Shown here in pieces: positions 8,007 through 17,576 of a stretch of DNA of 64,000 nt. The stretch comes from CAVSWT01 sp963731745 (GTDB lineage Bacteria; Bacteroidota; Ignavibacteria; Ignavibacteriales; Ignavibacteriaceae). Position numbers and translations under genes: made by a program. Where the stretch lies: the NCBI GenBank assembly GCA_963731745.1, contig CAVSWT010000029.1, positions 18,810 through 82,809 on the forward strand, in the 5' to 3' direction. Under the pieces are notes generated by a model that did no database searches, was not told where the DNA came from, and saw only the letters and a program-made list of their open reading frames with translations. Numbering within the stretch: the first letter of the stretch is position 1; each line of letters starts with the position of its first letter.

Positions 8007-8885
8007 CTAAGAACTCATTGCTGCATCGTATTTAGCGGAATGTGCCGGATCAATTTTCTTTAATGTTTTAAATACATTGTCTTTATCAGGATAATCTTTT
8101 AATCGTTCAATAATTTCGCCGCTCTTTGCATCAAAAAATACTTTCATAATAACCGAAGCTAAATCAATTTTAGATCTTAACGCATCTAGAATGTTCACTG
8201 CTTTTACAATTTTAGCTTGCCCCATTTCTTTGTTGATATCGTAATAATCAATTCCGTAATGGTACTCATAAAAAGCTTCTCTAAAAGGCCTGAACTTATC
8301 ATTCAATAAATCATCTACTAATCCTCTCCTGCTGTAAGAATTACTATTTTTTTCCCAGCCGGTTGGGAAAGAGCTAGCAGCTCCTAAATTGACGATGTCA
8401 TATGCCTTCGAATAAAAATCTGTCCCACCAAATTCTTCCCATGAATCGGAATCATATCCGAGTATGATGTATGCATAATAATTTAGTAAACTTGTCAGCG
8501 GGTCAAAGTTTGAAAAATCAGCAATTAAATTTTGATTTTTTTCGTAAGTAAAAGCCCAATTGTTGTCGTTAATTGTCAGCATTAGAGATGAGTTTTTAGA
8601 CTTATAAATTTCCCTCTGACTTGTGACAATGATTTGAGCAGAATAATTAATATTATTGGAAGCGCTCAATAGCAATATCGTGAAGCTGCATCGAATTTTA
8701 TTTGCTTGCCAGCCATCTGTAAATCTAGTTTGATTAATATAACTTTCCACCGCACTTTGAAAGCTGGAAAGTTTATCCCGGTTAGAAGGTGGAATATTAT
8801 CTAAATTAACTGTAACAGTGCAATTTAATTCTTGTGCAGAAATAATTGAGGCAGCGGCTATGAAGAAAATTATTAGATATTTCAT
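8007..8885 (-). CDS. porD: DUF4835 / PorD-like T9SS-associated protein
   Basis: A 292-residue exported protein with a signal peptide (ends IISAQ) followed by ELNCTVTVN, the hallmark start of DUF4835. The family also shows NKIRCSFTILLLSA near the middle and a conserved ending about FFDAKSGEI and KIDPAHSAKYDAAM; all are visible here. PorD belongs to this family and is needed for T9SS function in Porphyromonas, but its molecular role is unclear. It is divergent from a PorV/PorQ-like outer-membrane protein across 84 bp, which fits a secretion context and the three T9SS cargos in this window. Confidence 0.82.
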   Translation of the reverse strand: MKYLIIFFIAAASIISAQELNCTVTVNLDNIPPSNRDKLSSFQSAVESYINQTRFTDGWQANKIRCSFTILLLSASNNINYSAQIIVTSQREIYKSKNSSLMLTINDNNWAFTYEKNQNLIADFSNFDPLTSLLNYYAYIILGYDSDSWEEFGGTDFYSKAYDIVNLGAASSFPTGWEKNSNSYSRRGLVDDLLNDKFRPFREAFYEYHYGIDYYDINKEMGQAKIVKAVNILDALRSKIDLASVIMKVFFDAKSGEIIERLKDYPDKDNVFKTLKKIDPAHSAKYDAAMSS

Positions 8886-8969
8886 TAATTACCCTCAAAA
8901 TTTAGAATAATTGTTGATTTAATATATGAATTTAGATATAATCACACAATAAAAGAAAATCAGTATTCA

Positions 8970-9827
8970 ATGAAGCTTATACTATTTTTTATATTATTTG
9001 TTGCAGTAAATTATTCATTTTCTCAAAATAATCCTGGGGCAAAACAAATCGCTATGTCAAACGCTGGTGTTGGATTAAGTGATGATGTTTTTTCAATTTT
9101 TAATAACCCTGCCGGGCTTGCTCAAATGAATTGGAGAGAAGTTGGAATTTACTACTCCCCTGCTCCGTTTGGATTTTCAGAATTGGCTAACGGATATGTC
9201 GCATACAATGAACCGTTTCCATTTGGCAATATATCAGTCGGCGGAATGAATTATGGTTTCGAATTATATAAAGAAAATAAAATTATGATTGGATATTCAT
9301 ATAATTATCAAAATAATTTTTTTGCGGGCGTAACAATTAATTATCACACAGTTTCAATTAAGAATTACGGTAATGATGCATCTGTTTATTTTGATATTGG
9401 AACTCTCGTTTATTTAAACAATGATTTGCGGTGGGGCTTTGCATGGCACAATATAAATCGAGCTACTTTCGGAAATGAAAAAGATCAGATACCAACAATA
9501 TTTGATTCCGGTTTTAGCTATGATCTGATTGAAAATTTTTCAATTAACCTGGCTGTTGAAAAGGAACTTAAGTATAATGCTTCCGCAAGATTTGGACTTG
9601 AGTATGATATAATCAAATACTTATCTCTTCGAACGGGCTTTTCTAATGAACCATCAAAATACTCAGTTGGAATTGGAATTAATTATGCAAATTTTAGTCT
9701 TGACTATGCGTTTTTCACTCATCAAGATTTAGGACTAACTCATCAAGCCGGAATTGTTTTTAGTTTTGGAGAAGAAAGCAGTAGAAAAGATAAAATTCGG
9801 AAATATTTAAATCATCAAACTGAATAA
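8970..9827 (+). CDS. PorV/PorQ-like outer-membrane beta-barrel protein
   Basis: A 285-residue protein with a signal peptide (ends YSFSQ) and then GAKQIAMSNAGVGLSDDVFS and FNNPAGLAQM, the N-terminal pattern of the PorV/PorQ/UPF0164 family of FadL-like barrels. The rest alternates short amphipathic strands and turns, and it ends with a charged tail. PorV carries T9SS cargo from the translocon to the attachment complex; PorQ is related. At 285 residues it is shorter than PorV (about 390), so PorQ-like is the safer name. Its stop is only two bases from the TTG start of the next barrel gene, so the two are probably translated together. Confidence 0.72.
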   Translation: MKLILFFILFVAVNYSFSQNNPGAKQIAMSNAGVGLSDDVFSIFNNPAGLAQMNWREVGIYYSPAPFGFSELANGYVAYNEPFPFGNISVGGMNYGFELYKENKIMIGYSYNYQNNFFAGVTINYHTVSIKNYGNDASVYFDIGTLVYLNNDLRWGFAWHNINRATFGNEKDQIPTIFDSGFSYDLIENFSINLAVEKELKYNASARFGLEYDIIKYLSLRTGFSNEPSKYSVGIGINYANFSLDYAFFTHQDLGLTHQAGIVFSFGEESSRKDKIRKYLNHQTE

Positions 9828-9829
9828 CT

Positions 9830-11851
9830 TTGCATTATTTAAAAATTATTTGGAAAAATATTTCTGTATTCTTTACACTAATAATTGTTATTGCAATTAA
9901 TCCTTTAGTGCATACACAAACAGACTCAACTACTATTCATTCAGAAGAGGCTGTTGATGACCTTCTGCAAGAATCCACCGAGGAATTAGATAACGACCAG
10001 CTTTATGAAGTGTTTGATGATTTAAGAAGGAATCCGGTCAACTTAAACAAAGCAACAATTACAGATTTACAGCGCATTCCATTAATCGATTTAGCCACAG
10101 CCAAATCAATAATTTCGTATAGAGATAAATATGGAACATTCTTTTCGGTTCAAGAACTTTATTCTATCAAAGGATTAAATGATGATCTTGTAAAAAAAAT
10201 TGAACCTTTCGTTTCAATTACAGATCAAACAGCTGAAGTTAAGGAACAAAACACAAATAACTTTTTTCAAAATTCTAATCTATACTTCCGCAATAGAACT
10301 ACAAATGATTTACAAACTAGAAAAGGTTTTGCTGAAAATAAATATCTTGGTTCCACACCAAAAATTTATAACAGACTTTTAATAAACAGCAACAATCATT
10401 TTCAACTAGGATTATTAACTGACAAAGATGCCGGTGAAAAATATTTAGATGATTTTTATTCTTTCCACTTTGAAGTAAAGAACTACGGTATTCTAAAATC
10501 TATAGTAGCAGGCGATTATTTAGTTCAATTTGGTCAGGGTTTGGTTTTATGGAGTCCATATGGATTTTCGAAAGGAGCTGAAGCAGTTTATCCGATTAAA
10601 AAACGAGATGGCGGTATCAAGGCTTACACCAGCAGCACTGAAAATAATTTTTTTCGAGGAAGTGCGGCATCTTTAAGAATTGATAAGTTTACTTTATCCG
10701 GGTTCTATTCAAAAAATAAATTTGATGCAAATGTTGATCCGGTTAGTCATGAAATTAGTTCAATGCCTGTTGATGGTTATCATCGGACACAAAATGAAAT
10801 TCAAAAGAAGAAAACTGCAAATGAAGCTTTTTACGGCGGCAGATTAGATTATTCGATCAATAATTTATTAAATGCAGGGATCATTTATTATCATTCAAAA
10901 TTCAGCAATTCAATTGCCGGTTCGGATATTTATGATTTAACAGGAAATGAATTCAATTTTACTTCATTCACTTATGATATTTATATAAATAACATTAATT
11001 TTTTTGGCGAAGAAGCATATGATGGAAATGTAGTAGCTTCAATTAATAATATTGAATTTTATATAACCGATAAATTTACATTTATAACTTCTATAAGAAA
11101 TTATCCTAAAAATTTTAAAAACATACATGCGTTTGGTTTCGGAGAAAAGTCAGGTAGTACAAAAAATGAATTTGGAATTTATAATGGATTTAGATGGCGT
11201 TCAGGAATTGGAATCATAAATGCGTATTATGATCAATTTAAATTTCCTTACGCTACATTCGATCTTCCACTTCCAGGAGAAGGAAATGAATTCCTTATCA
11301 ATATCAATTCAAAACTTATGAAAGATGTTGAAACTACATTCAGATATAAATATGAAAAAAAAGACGTTGCGGAAAGCATTTCAAATTCAAAGCAAATTGT
11401 AAAAAGGTTGAAACAAAGTATAAGAGGTGAACTTAGTTTTAAGGCAGCAAAATCAATTAGATTAAAAGAAAGGATTGAATACAATCAATACAAAATAAAT
11501 GATGTTAAAGTTAATGAAAGCGGCTTTCTTATTTTTCAGGATATAAGATTTATTCCATCTGCTAATTTAAATTTATACGCTCGTATAATTCTGTTCCAAA
11601 CGGATTCTTTTAATTCAGCTGTTTACGAATTTGAAAATGATTTGACAGGAGTATTGACAAACCTTGCTATGTATGAACAAGGAATGCGATGGTATTTTAT
11701 TCTTCGTTACAGGCCAGCGAAATTAGTTTCTCTTTCACTCAAATACTCGGAGAGTTATAAACCAGACAAAAAATATTTGAGTTCCGGAAATTCTCAGATA
11801 AATGGCGGGTTAGACAACCGAATTAGTTTTCAGCTTGATTTTAATTTATAA
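9830..11851 (+). CDS. Outer-membrane barrel with N-terminal helix-hairpin-helix (ComEA-like) domain
   Basis: A 673-residue protein starting at TTG two bases after the preceding stop. A hydrophobic export signal (about 5-30) is followed by an acidic linker. A ComEA-type helix-hairpin-helix region spans about 60-125: NPVNLNKATITDLQRIPLID with AKSIISYRDKYG and LYSIKGLNDDLVKKIEPFV. Residues 140-673 are rich in aromatic-flanked strands (RWRSGIGIINAYYDQF, LSLKYSESYKPD) and look like a large barrel. HhH modules bind DNA backbones, and ComEA binds incoming DNA in the periplasm. An HhH joined to a barrel could be a DNA receptor or uptake pore, but that is inference. Its neighbours are T9SS-type proteins. 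Confidence 0.7.
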   Translation: MHYLKIIWKNISVFFTLIIVIAINPLVHTQTDSTTIHSEEAVDDLLQESTEELDNDQLYEVFDDLRRNPVNLNKATITDLQRIPLIDLATAKSIISYRDKYGTFFSVQELYSIKGLNDDLVKKIEPFVSITDQTAEVKEQNTNNFFQNSNLYFRNRTTNDLQTRKGFAENKYLGSTPKIYNRLLINSNNHFQLGLLTDKDAGEKYLDDFYSFHFEVKNYGILKSIVAGDYLVQFGQGLVLWSPYGFSKGAEAVYPIKKRDGGIKAYTSSTENNFFRGSAASLRIDKFTLSGFYSKNKFDANVDPVSHEISSMPVDGYHRTQNEIQKKKTANEAFYGGRLDYSINNLLNAGIIYYHSKFSNSIAGSDIYDLTGNEFNFTSFTYDIYINNINFFGEEAYDGNVVASINNIEFYITDKFTFITSIRNYPKNFKNIHAFGFGEKSGSTKNEFGIYNGFRWRSGIGIINAYYDQFKFPYATFDLPLPGEGNEFLININSKLMKDVETTFRYKYEKKDVAESISNSKQIVKRLKQSIRGELSFKAAKSIRLKERIEYNQYKINDVKVNESGFLIFQDIRFIPSANLNLYARIILFQTDSFNSAVYEFENDLTGVLTNLAMYEQGMRWYFILRYRPAKLVSLSLKYSESYKPDKKYLSSGNSQINGGLDNRISFQLDFNL

Positions 11852-11860
11852 GCCATTTCA

Positions 11861-12244
11861 TTAATGAACACATTCTTCATCAACACCTGATAGCGCCTTT
11901 TTTATTGCCTTTGAAAGCATAAACCTATCGAATGGTTTTCTTATATAATCAGAAAATTTTAAATCTTTAATTTTGGATTTTATCTCACTATCTGAATAGC
12001 CGGACAGAAAAATATAAGGAATATCATAATTGCTTGAAAGATAATGAGCACACTCAATCCCGCTTAATGTTCCTTTTAAGGATATATCCAGCAATACTAA
12101 ACTTGGCTTGTTTAATTTTATTTTTTCTAATAATTCTTCACCGTTATCAACTATTGAAGTTACATTATATCCTAAAGTTGTTAAGGTATTCTGAATATCC
12201 ATTGCGACTATTCGTTCGTCTTCAGCAATAAGAATATTATGCAT
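11861..12244 (-). CDS. Single-domain response regulator (receiver only)
   Basis: A 127-residue stand-alone REC domain. It has the acidic pair AEDE at 8-11, the phospho-acceptor Asp in LVLLDISLKG (about 53), a hydroxyl residue in FLSGYSD and the conserved Lys in YIRKPFDRF. There is no output domain, so it must act by protein contact or as a phosphate relay. It is not followed by a kinase. The nearest partners are the REC-cyclase upstream on the same strand and the multi-REC hybrid kinase at 15123. Its sequence is close to the REC domain of the cyclase protein. Confidence 0.88.
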   Translation of the reverse strand: MHNILIAEDERIVAMDIQNTLTTLGYNVTSIVDNGEELLEKIKLNKPSLVLLDISLKGTLSGIECAHYLSSNYDIPYIFLSGYSDSEIKSKIKDLKFSDYIRKPFDRFMLSKAIKKALSGVDEECVH

Positions 12245-12446
12245 ATTCGCCTCTAATCAATTTGCAAATTGAAAATAAAAACACTACTTATCCGTCGTAC
12301 TAAAAACAATATTTATGCCCTTAAATAAATTAATTTCAGTTAAAAAAGATTTAAATTCGCTAATATTTGTTAAGGGCAGATGAAAATAAATTCGTTAGCT
12401 GCGAACTAATTTCGTAGGTGAGCTGATTTATTGTAAAGTTATATGC

Positions 12447-13511
12447 TTAATCTATATTCTTTTCCTTTAAACATTTAACTAGATACATTTGAGTTTCTGA
12501 ATCATGTATCAAATTTAATTTTCCATTTTCTTCACAATCAAACATATCTTTTATCAAATTGTATGTTGCTGTTGTAATATTAATTTCGCCGGCTTTTCCA
12601 TATTGTTCCATACGACTTGCAATATTAACAGTGTCGCCCCAAACATCATAAGTAAATTTATTTTTTCCGATAACACCTGCAACAACACTTCCTGAATGGA
12701 CACCTGTTCTCATTACCCATTGATGATTTGAATTGAGATTTCTTTTTCTTAAATATTCATTCATTTCCAATGCAGCTAAAATAGTAATAACAGCATGATT
12801 ATCATTTTCTTTCGGGAAGCCGCTCCCAACCATATAAGAATCACCTATGGTTTTGAGTTTTTCTAATCCATGGTCTTCGATTATAGCATCAAAATTTTTA
12901 AATATGTCATTCAACTCTTCGACCAATGCGCTTGCACTCATTTTAGAAGATATAGATGTGAAGCCCTGAAAATCAGTAAAAAGGAGTGTAACCATTTTGT
13001 ATTCTCGCGGCGCTATTTTACCATGCAGCTTAAATTCCTCAACTATTTCAATTGGTAAAATATTGTGAAGTAAACTATCTGTTTTTCTCTTTTCTGCTTC
13101 AAGTTCTAAAGTACGCTGTCTGAGTTTATAATTTATATCATGTTTGTATAATGCCATTTCAATTGTTGAATGTAAGCTTCTTTCATCGAAAGGCTTTAAC
13201 AAATATCCAAACGGTTCTGTTATTTTTGCACGATGAATAGTTTCTTCATCTGCAAGTGCAGTTAAATAAATTATTGGTATGTCTAAATCAGCTTGAATTT
13301 CTTCAGCGGCTTCGATGCCGGATACATCTCCTTCAAGCATTATATCCATTAAAATTAAATTGGGAGTTAAAGTATTTGCTTTATTGATAGCGTCAAACGC
13401 AGATTTTGCTATTCCAACGACTTCATAACCAAGCCGTTTTAAAGTAACGCTTAAATCTTTGGCTATTATTCCTTCATCTTCGGCAATCAGTAATTTAGCT
13501 TTTGTTGGCAT
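12447..13511 (-). CDS. Response-regulator-controlled class III adenylate cyclase
   Basis: 354 residues: REC domain at about 1-125 (AEDEG, LILMDIMLEG with the acceptor Asp, LLKPFDE), a helical linker to about 160 (LHNILPIEIVEEF), then a class III cyclase domain. Both metal aspartates are present (LFTDFQGFT and KTIGDSYM). The base-specificity pair is Lys in KLKTIGDS and Asp in TYDVWGD, which is the ATP-selecting combination, and NIASRME supplies the transition-state Asn and Arg. It should make cAMP under control of phosphorylation. No CRP-family gene is in the window. Confidence 0.88.
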   Translation of the reverse strand: MPTKAKLLIAEDEGIIAKDLSVTLKRLGYEVVGIAKSAFDAINKANTLTPNLILMDIMLEGDVSGIEAAEEIQADLDIPIIYLTALADEETIHRAKITEPFGYLLKPFDERSLHSTIEMALYKHDINYKLRQRTLELEAEKRKTDSLLHNILPIEIVEEFKLHGKIAPREYKMVTLLFTDFQGFTSISSKMSASALVEELNDIFKNFDAIIEDHGLEKLKTIGDSYMVGSGFPKENDNHAVITILAALEMNEYLRKRNLNSNHQWVMRTGVHSGSVVAGVIGKNKFTYDVWGDTVNIASRMEQYGKAGEINITTATYNLIKDMFDCEENGKLNLIHDSETQMYLVKCLKEKNID

Positions 13512-13608
13512 TTAAAAGTTAATTTTTAATTCAAATTCAGTTATAAATAAATTGATTAGTGGAGTAAAAATTAAATCTTAAATCTGAATTAATCAAATAG
13601 CTAAATAA

Positions 13609-14862
13609 TTATTTTTTATTAATATAGTCACGCTTAACTATTAATCTTATGCCGCGTTTAAAGGTTAAATAAAGCCATATCCATTCGGCCATTACTCTGA
13701 AACGGTTTCGAAATCCGATCAGAAAAAAAATATGGATTAAAGACCAGGCAGCCCAGGCGAAAAAGCCGGTAAGTTTAAAACCTTTTATTTCGGCTACAGC
13801 TTTTGCTCTGCCAATTGTTGCCATATTGCCTTTGTCTTTATATTTAAATTTCCCCCTGGAGTTGGAATCCTTTCCCGATTTAATTATTTCAGCAACATAT
13901 TTACCTTGTTGTATTGCGACTTGTGCAACTCCAGGTAAATAATTACCATTTTCAATAAATCCCGCAGCATCACCTATTACAAAAATGTTTGGAAAATTTT
14001 TAATACTCATATCGTGATTAACTAATGCTCTGCCTGCGCGGTCAGTTTCAATATCCAGAGTTTTAATTAATCTAGATGTCGTATTTCCTGCTGCCCAAAT
14101 AACATTTTTGGTTTTTATAACATCGTCACCCATTTTGATTTCATCTGATGATACTTCTGTGACCATTTTATTGAGTATAACTTCCACACCCATTGATTTT
14201 AAATCTTCTTTGGCTCGTCTTGATAAATCATCAGGATAAGAGGCCAATAACTTTGACATTCCTTCAATCAGATATACTTTTGTTTTTGAGGCATCAAAAC
14301 TCCTAAAATCATCAATCACAGATTGTTTAACTATTTCAGCTATCGCGCCTGCCAGTTCAACTCCAGTTGGCCCTCCCCCAACTATTACGAATGATAAATA
14401 TTTTTCTTCTTCATTTTTATCCTTTATCTTTTCAGCCTGCTCAAGAGCATTTAATATCTTCTCTCTGATATCAAGAGCATCGCTAAGCGACTTTAGTCCT
14501 GGCGCATATTTTTCCCATTCCTCATGACCGAAATAAGAATGTTTTGAACCTGTTGCTACAATTAAATAATCAAATTGAATATCCATATCTTTGAAATGAA
14601 CTAAATGCTTTTCTTTATCAATAGATAAAGCTTCGTCCATCATAACTTTCACGTTTTTTTCATTCCTGAATACTGATCGAATTGGAACTGCAATATCTCC
14701 AGGCGATAGTTCCGCAGTTGCCACCTGGTAAAGTAGCGGCTGAAAAAGGTGATAGTTAGTCTTATCTATTATTGTTATATCAAAGTCACTATGTCTTAAT
14801 ACCGTAGCTGCATTCAATCCACCGAATCCAGCTCCAATTATTACAACTTTTTTATTTTCCAT
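13609..14862 (-). CDS. ndh: Type II NADH dehydrogenase (NDH-2)
   Basis: A 417-residue FAD-dependent oxidoreductase. The first dinucleotide motif is GAGFGG near residue 10, the quinone-site family signature is YHLFQPLLYQVATAELSPG, the NAD-binding motif is VIVGGGPTGVELAG (about 160) and the FAD motif is IFVIGDAAG (about 300). The C terminus has the hydrophobic, basic tail that fixes NDH-2 to the inner membrane (WSLIHIFFLIGFRNRFRV). It passes electrons from NADH to quinone without pumping protons. It is a single gene with no other respiratory genes nearby. Confidence 0.9.
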   Translation of the reverse strand: MENKKVVIIGAGFGGLNAATVLRHSDFDITIIDKTNYHLFQPLLYQVATAELSPGDIAVPIRSVFRNEKNVKVMMDEALSIDKEKHLVHFKDMDIQFDYLIVATGSKHSYFGHEEWEKYAPGLKSLSDALDIREKILNALEQAEKIKDKNEEEKYLSFVIVGGGPTGVELAGAIAEIVKQSVIDDFRSFDASKTKVYLIEGMSKLLASYPDDLSRRAKEDLKSMGVEVILNKMVTEVSSDEIKMGDDVIKTKNVIWAAGNTTSRLIKTLDIETDRAGRALVNHDMSIKNFPNIFVIGDAAGFIENGNYLPGVAQVAIQQGKYVAEIIKSGKDSNSRGKFKYKDKGNMATIGRAKAVAEIKGFKLTGFFAWAAWSLIHIFFLIGFRNRFRVMAEWIWLYLTFKRGIRLIVKRDYINKK

Positions 14863-15058
14863 AAATAAATCTGTCTAAATTTATATTATTTAAATATTAA
14901 AAAATAAATTAGCAAAAAATTATAAAAATTAATAAATTACAAAACACAAATTCTAAATAAATCTAACTATTGAATTAGAATTGGAATTGGCTTTAAAAAC
15001 GAAAATTAAATTGAATACTAAGAAATTAATTCTCTTTTTTATTTTAATTCCAAATAAT

Positions 15059-15066
15059 TATATTTG
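15059..15066 (+). promoter_or_regulatory. Possible -7 box for the hybrid kinase gene
   Basis: TATATTTG exactly matches the TAnnTTTG -7 consensus of Bacteroidota and lies 57 bases before the ATG at 15123, in a long AT-rich gap. No clear TTG -33 element is seen at the usual distance. Confidence 0.4.
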
Positions 15067-15122
15067 CAATTGTTATTAATAAAGCGTAATTAAGTTCTTC
15101 ACTTAGCAATATTTAGGTACAT

Positions 15123-17474
15123 ATGCAAATTTCTAAAATTGATTTCCTCAACAGATACAATGCTCTGTTGAAATCTTCAATAAAATCCTCCGATGAATTT
15201 CCAAGTCAGTTAGCCGAATTTTTAGTCAGTGAATATGAATTACAATCTATCGTTATCTTCAAAATAACAGAAGATAATAAATTGTTATGTATTGGAAAAT
15301 CCAATGAATCCAAAAAATCTTATGAGAATAATTCTATATTTGAATGCTCTCATTGTGTTGGTTTAAAATCTCAAGGAAGTGATCCTATTTTTAATCTTCA
15401 GGCTGATTGTCAGATTCAGGCGAGTGAATTTGTAGTTTATGAAGGAAGTTTATTTATTCAGTACTCTCCCATTGATAGTGCCATACTTAAAATTGCTAAA
15501 CGAACTCCTTTTTCAAAAACCGACAAGGAAAATATCGAATCAATTGGAAGAGCGGCAATTAACCTGCTTAATATTTGGTCTAAATCTTTTACTAACTCTT
15601 CTGTAAGTAAAATTATTACTGATATTGCACACGAATTAAGAACACCTACAAACAGCATAATGGGTTTTGCTTCGTTACTTAATGAAGACAATTTAAGCGC
15701 ATCACAAAATGAATATGTGGTTACGTTAAAAGAAAACGCATACAATCTTTTAGCACTTTTAAATGATTTAATTGATTTTTCAAAATTAGATTCAGGCATT
15801 AGTAAAGAAACTCCTTCAAGCATAAATTTAAAAGAATTTATTGAAGATATTGTAAAACTTTTCTCGGAAAAGATTGATAAAAATATAATTGACTTTTTAA
15901 TAGACATAGATAAACGCCTGCCTGAAACTATCAAAATTGACACTCAAAAAGTCAGATATGCGCTCGTGACGATAATTACAACTGCAATTAGAATGACTGA
16001 ACGCGGAAAAATTTCTATTTCAATTCAGCCTTCCGATACAATGCAGCTGCATATAAAAATTTCGGATACAAGTCCTGGAATCTCAACTTCAAAGTTGAAA
16101 GATATTTTTAAGCCTTTTGCCCTAAGTGAGATGAACAAAAATAAAATTGGCTCATCCACCGGACTTGGTTTAACATTATCTAAAAGATATATTGAACTTT
16201 TAAAAGGACAAATTGAAGTATCCAGTTCCATTGGAAAAGGCACTACTTATAATCTTTATCTCGACGTTGAATCACTGTCTCCAATAGAATCTCAAATTTC
16301 TTCATTACCAAAACCTGGCAAAAGAAATAAAGTTTTAGTAATTGAAGATGATTATGCAACATCAAAACTGTTAAGCAATTATTTAAACAAGTGGGGTTAC
16401 GATCCCTCAATTGTTAATTCTGCTGAACAAGCTTTAAAGTCTATTAATAAGGAAAATTATTTAGCAATATTAATGGACATTGTTTTGCCGGATGCGAATG
16501 GTTTTGAACTATTGAAACAAATTCGGGAAAATAAAAACACTAAAAATACACCTGTGATAGTTTGTTCAGTTGAAGCTGAACAACAAAAAGCATTTTTAAT
16601 GGGTGCAGTTGAATATTTTGTTAAACCAATAAAGTACAAATATTTAGTTGAAGTGTTAGGAAGTTATCGGCTCAAAAAGGATTCTGTTATTCTAGCGGTT
16701 GATGATGATGTTCCAACTTTGAATCTAATGAAAGAAGCAATAATTCAAGCAGGTTATAAATGTATTGCTGAATCAAAATCTCCAAAAGTTTATAACATGA
16801 TTGAGGATAAAGAAATTGATATTGCAATAATTGATTTAGATATGCCTGAGTTAAACGGTTTTGACTTAATTAAACAGATAAAAAGTAATCCTAAATTTGC
16901 TAAACTTCCAATTATAATTTATACAGGTAAAGAAAATTATAGTGATGATTTGGCAAAGATTGATGGTTTGTTTGCAGATCTGCTTCACAAAAGCAGTTCT
17001 AATATTGAAGATTTAGCCGATACAATCAACGCAATGATTAATCGTTTTGATGAACCTTCTAAACCGGAAGAAATTGAAAAACAAAAAGATTCTGTTAAGA
17101 TTTTACTTGTCGAAGATTATAAACACTCGCAAATTATTGTAACTAGACTCCTAAAGAAAAATAATTTTGAGTCTATAGTTGTGGTTGAAAATGGTCAGGA
17201 AGCGTTGGAACAAGCCAAACAGTATAAATATGATTTGATATTAATGGATATGCAAATGCCTGTCATGAATGGCTTTGAAGCAACTGAAAAAATCCGTCAG
17301 CTTCCGCCATACAAGGAAACTCCAATTATTGCATTAACAGCTTTTGCAATGAAGGGCGATAGAGAAAAATGCCTTGAAGCCGGGGCCACAGATTATATAC
17401 CCAAACCGATTGACAGTCAGGAATTTATAGAAAAAGTAAAATTCTATACTGAAAGTAAAGTCAGCATTAATTAA
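15123..17474 (+). CDS. Hybrid histidine kinase-like protein with three receiver domains and a degenerate N-box
   Basis: 783 residues. An N-terminal GAF-like input region (1-150, with cysteines at CSHCVG) leads to a HisKA domain with H170 in DIAHELRTPTNS, an ATPase region (about 235-385) and three REC domains with acceptor aspartates D452, D571 and D709. In the ATPase region the G2 box is normal (GSSTGLGLTLSKRY). The N-box, usually NLLSNA, reads TIITTA: both asparagines are threonine (T283, T287). The G1 box is DTSPGI. The Mg-ATP-binding Asn is therefore missing, so kinase activity is doubtful. It may act as a phosphatase or phosphorelay scaffold. No transmembrane segment is seen. Confidence 0.88.
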   Translation: MQISKIDFLNRYNALLKSSIKSSDEFPSQLAEFLVSEYELQSIVIFKITEDNKLLCIGKSNESKKSYENNSIFECSHCVGLKSQGSDPIFNLQADCQIQASEFVVYEGSLFIQYSPIDSAILKIAKRTPFSKTDKENIESIGRAAINLLNIWSKSFTNSSVSKIITDIAHELRTPTNSIMGFASLLNEDNLSASQNEYVVTLKENAYNLLALLNDLIDFSKLDSGISKETPSSINLKEFIEDIVKLFSEKIDKNIIDFLIDIDKRLPETIKIDTQKVRYALVTIITTAIRMTERGKISISIQPSDTMQLHIKISDTSPGISTSKLKDIFKPFALSEMNKNKIGSSTGLGLTLSKRYIELLKGQIEVSSSIGKGTTYNLYLDVESLSPIESQISSLPKPGKRNKVLVIEDDYATSKLLSNYLNKWGYDPSIVNSAEQALKSINKENYLAILMDIVLPDANGFELLKQIRENKNTKNTPVIVCSVEAEQQKAFLMGAVEYFVKPIKYKYLVEVLGSYRLKKDSVILAVDDDVPTLNLMKEAIIQAGYKCIAESKSPKVYNMIEDKEIDIAIIDLDMPELNGFDLIKQIKSNPKFAKLPIIIYTGKENYSDDLAKIDGLFADLLHKSSSNIEDLADTINAMINRFDEPSKPEEIEKQKDSVKILLVEDYKHSQIIVTRLLKKNNFESIVVVENGQEALEQAKQYKYDLILMDMQMPVMNGFEATEKIRQLPPYKETPIIALTAFAMKGDREKCLEAGATDYIPKPIDSQEFIEKVKFYTESKVSIN

Positions 17475-17576
17475 TGGATGCTCTTTCCCGCTGACTCTCT
17501 CCAAATAAATCATTATTTTAAATTTATTAATTTTAAAGTCTATTTTTAAAATACTTTTAACGTAAGAAATTAATTT

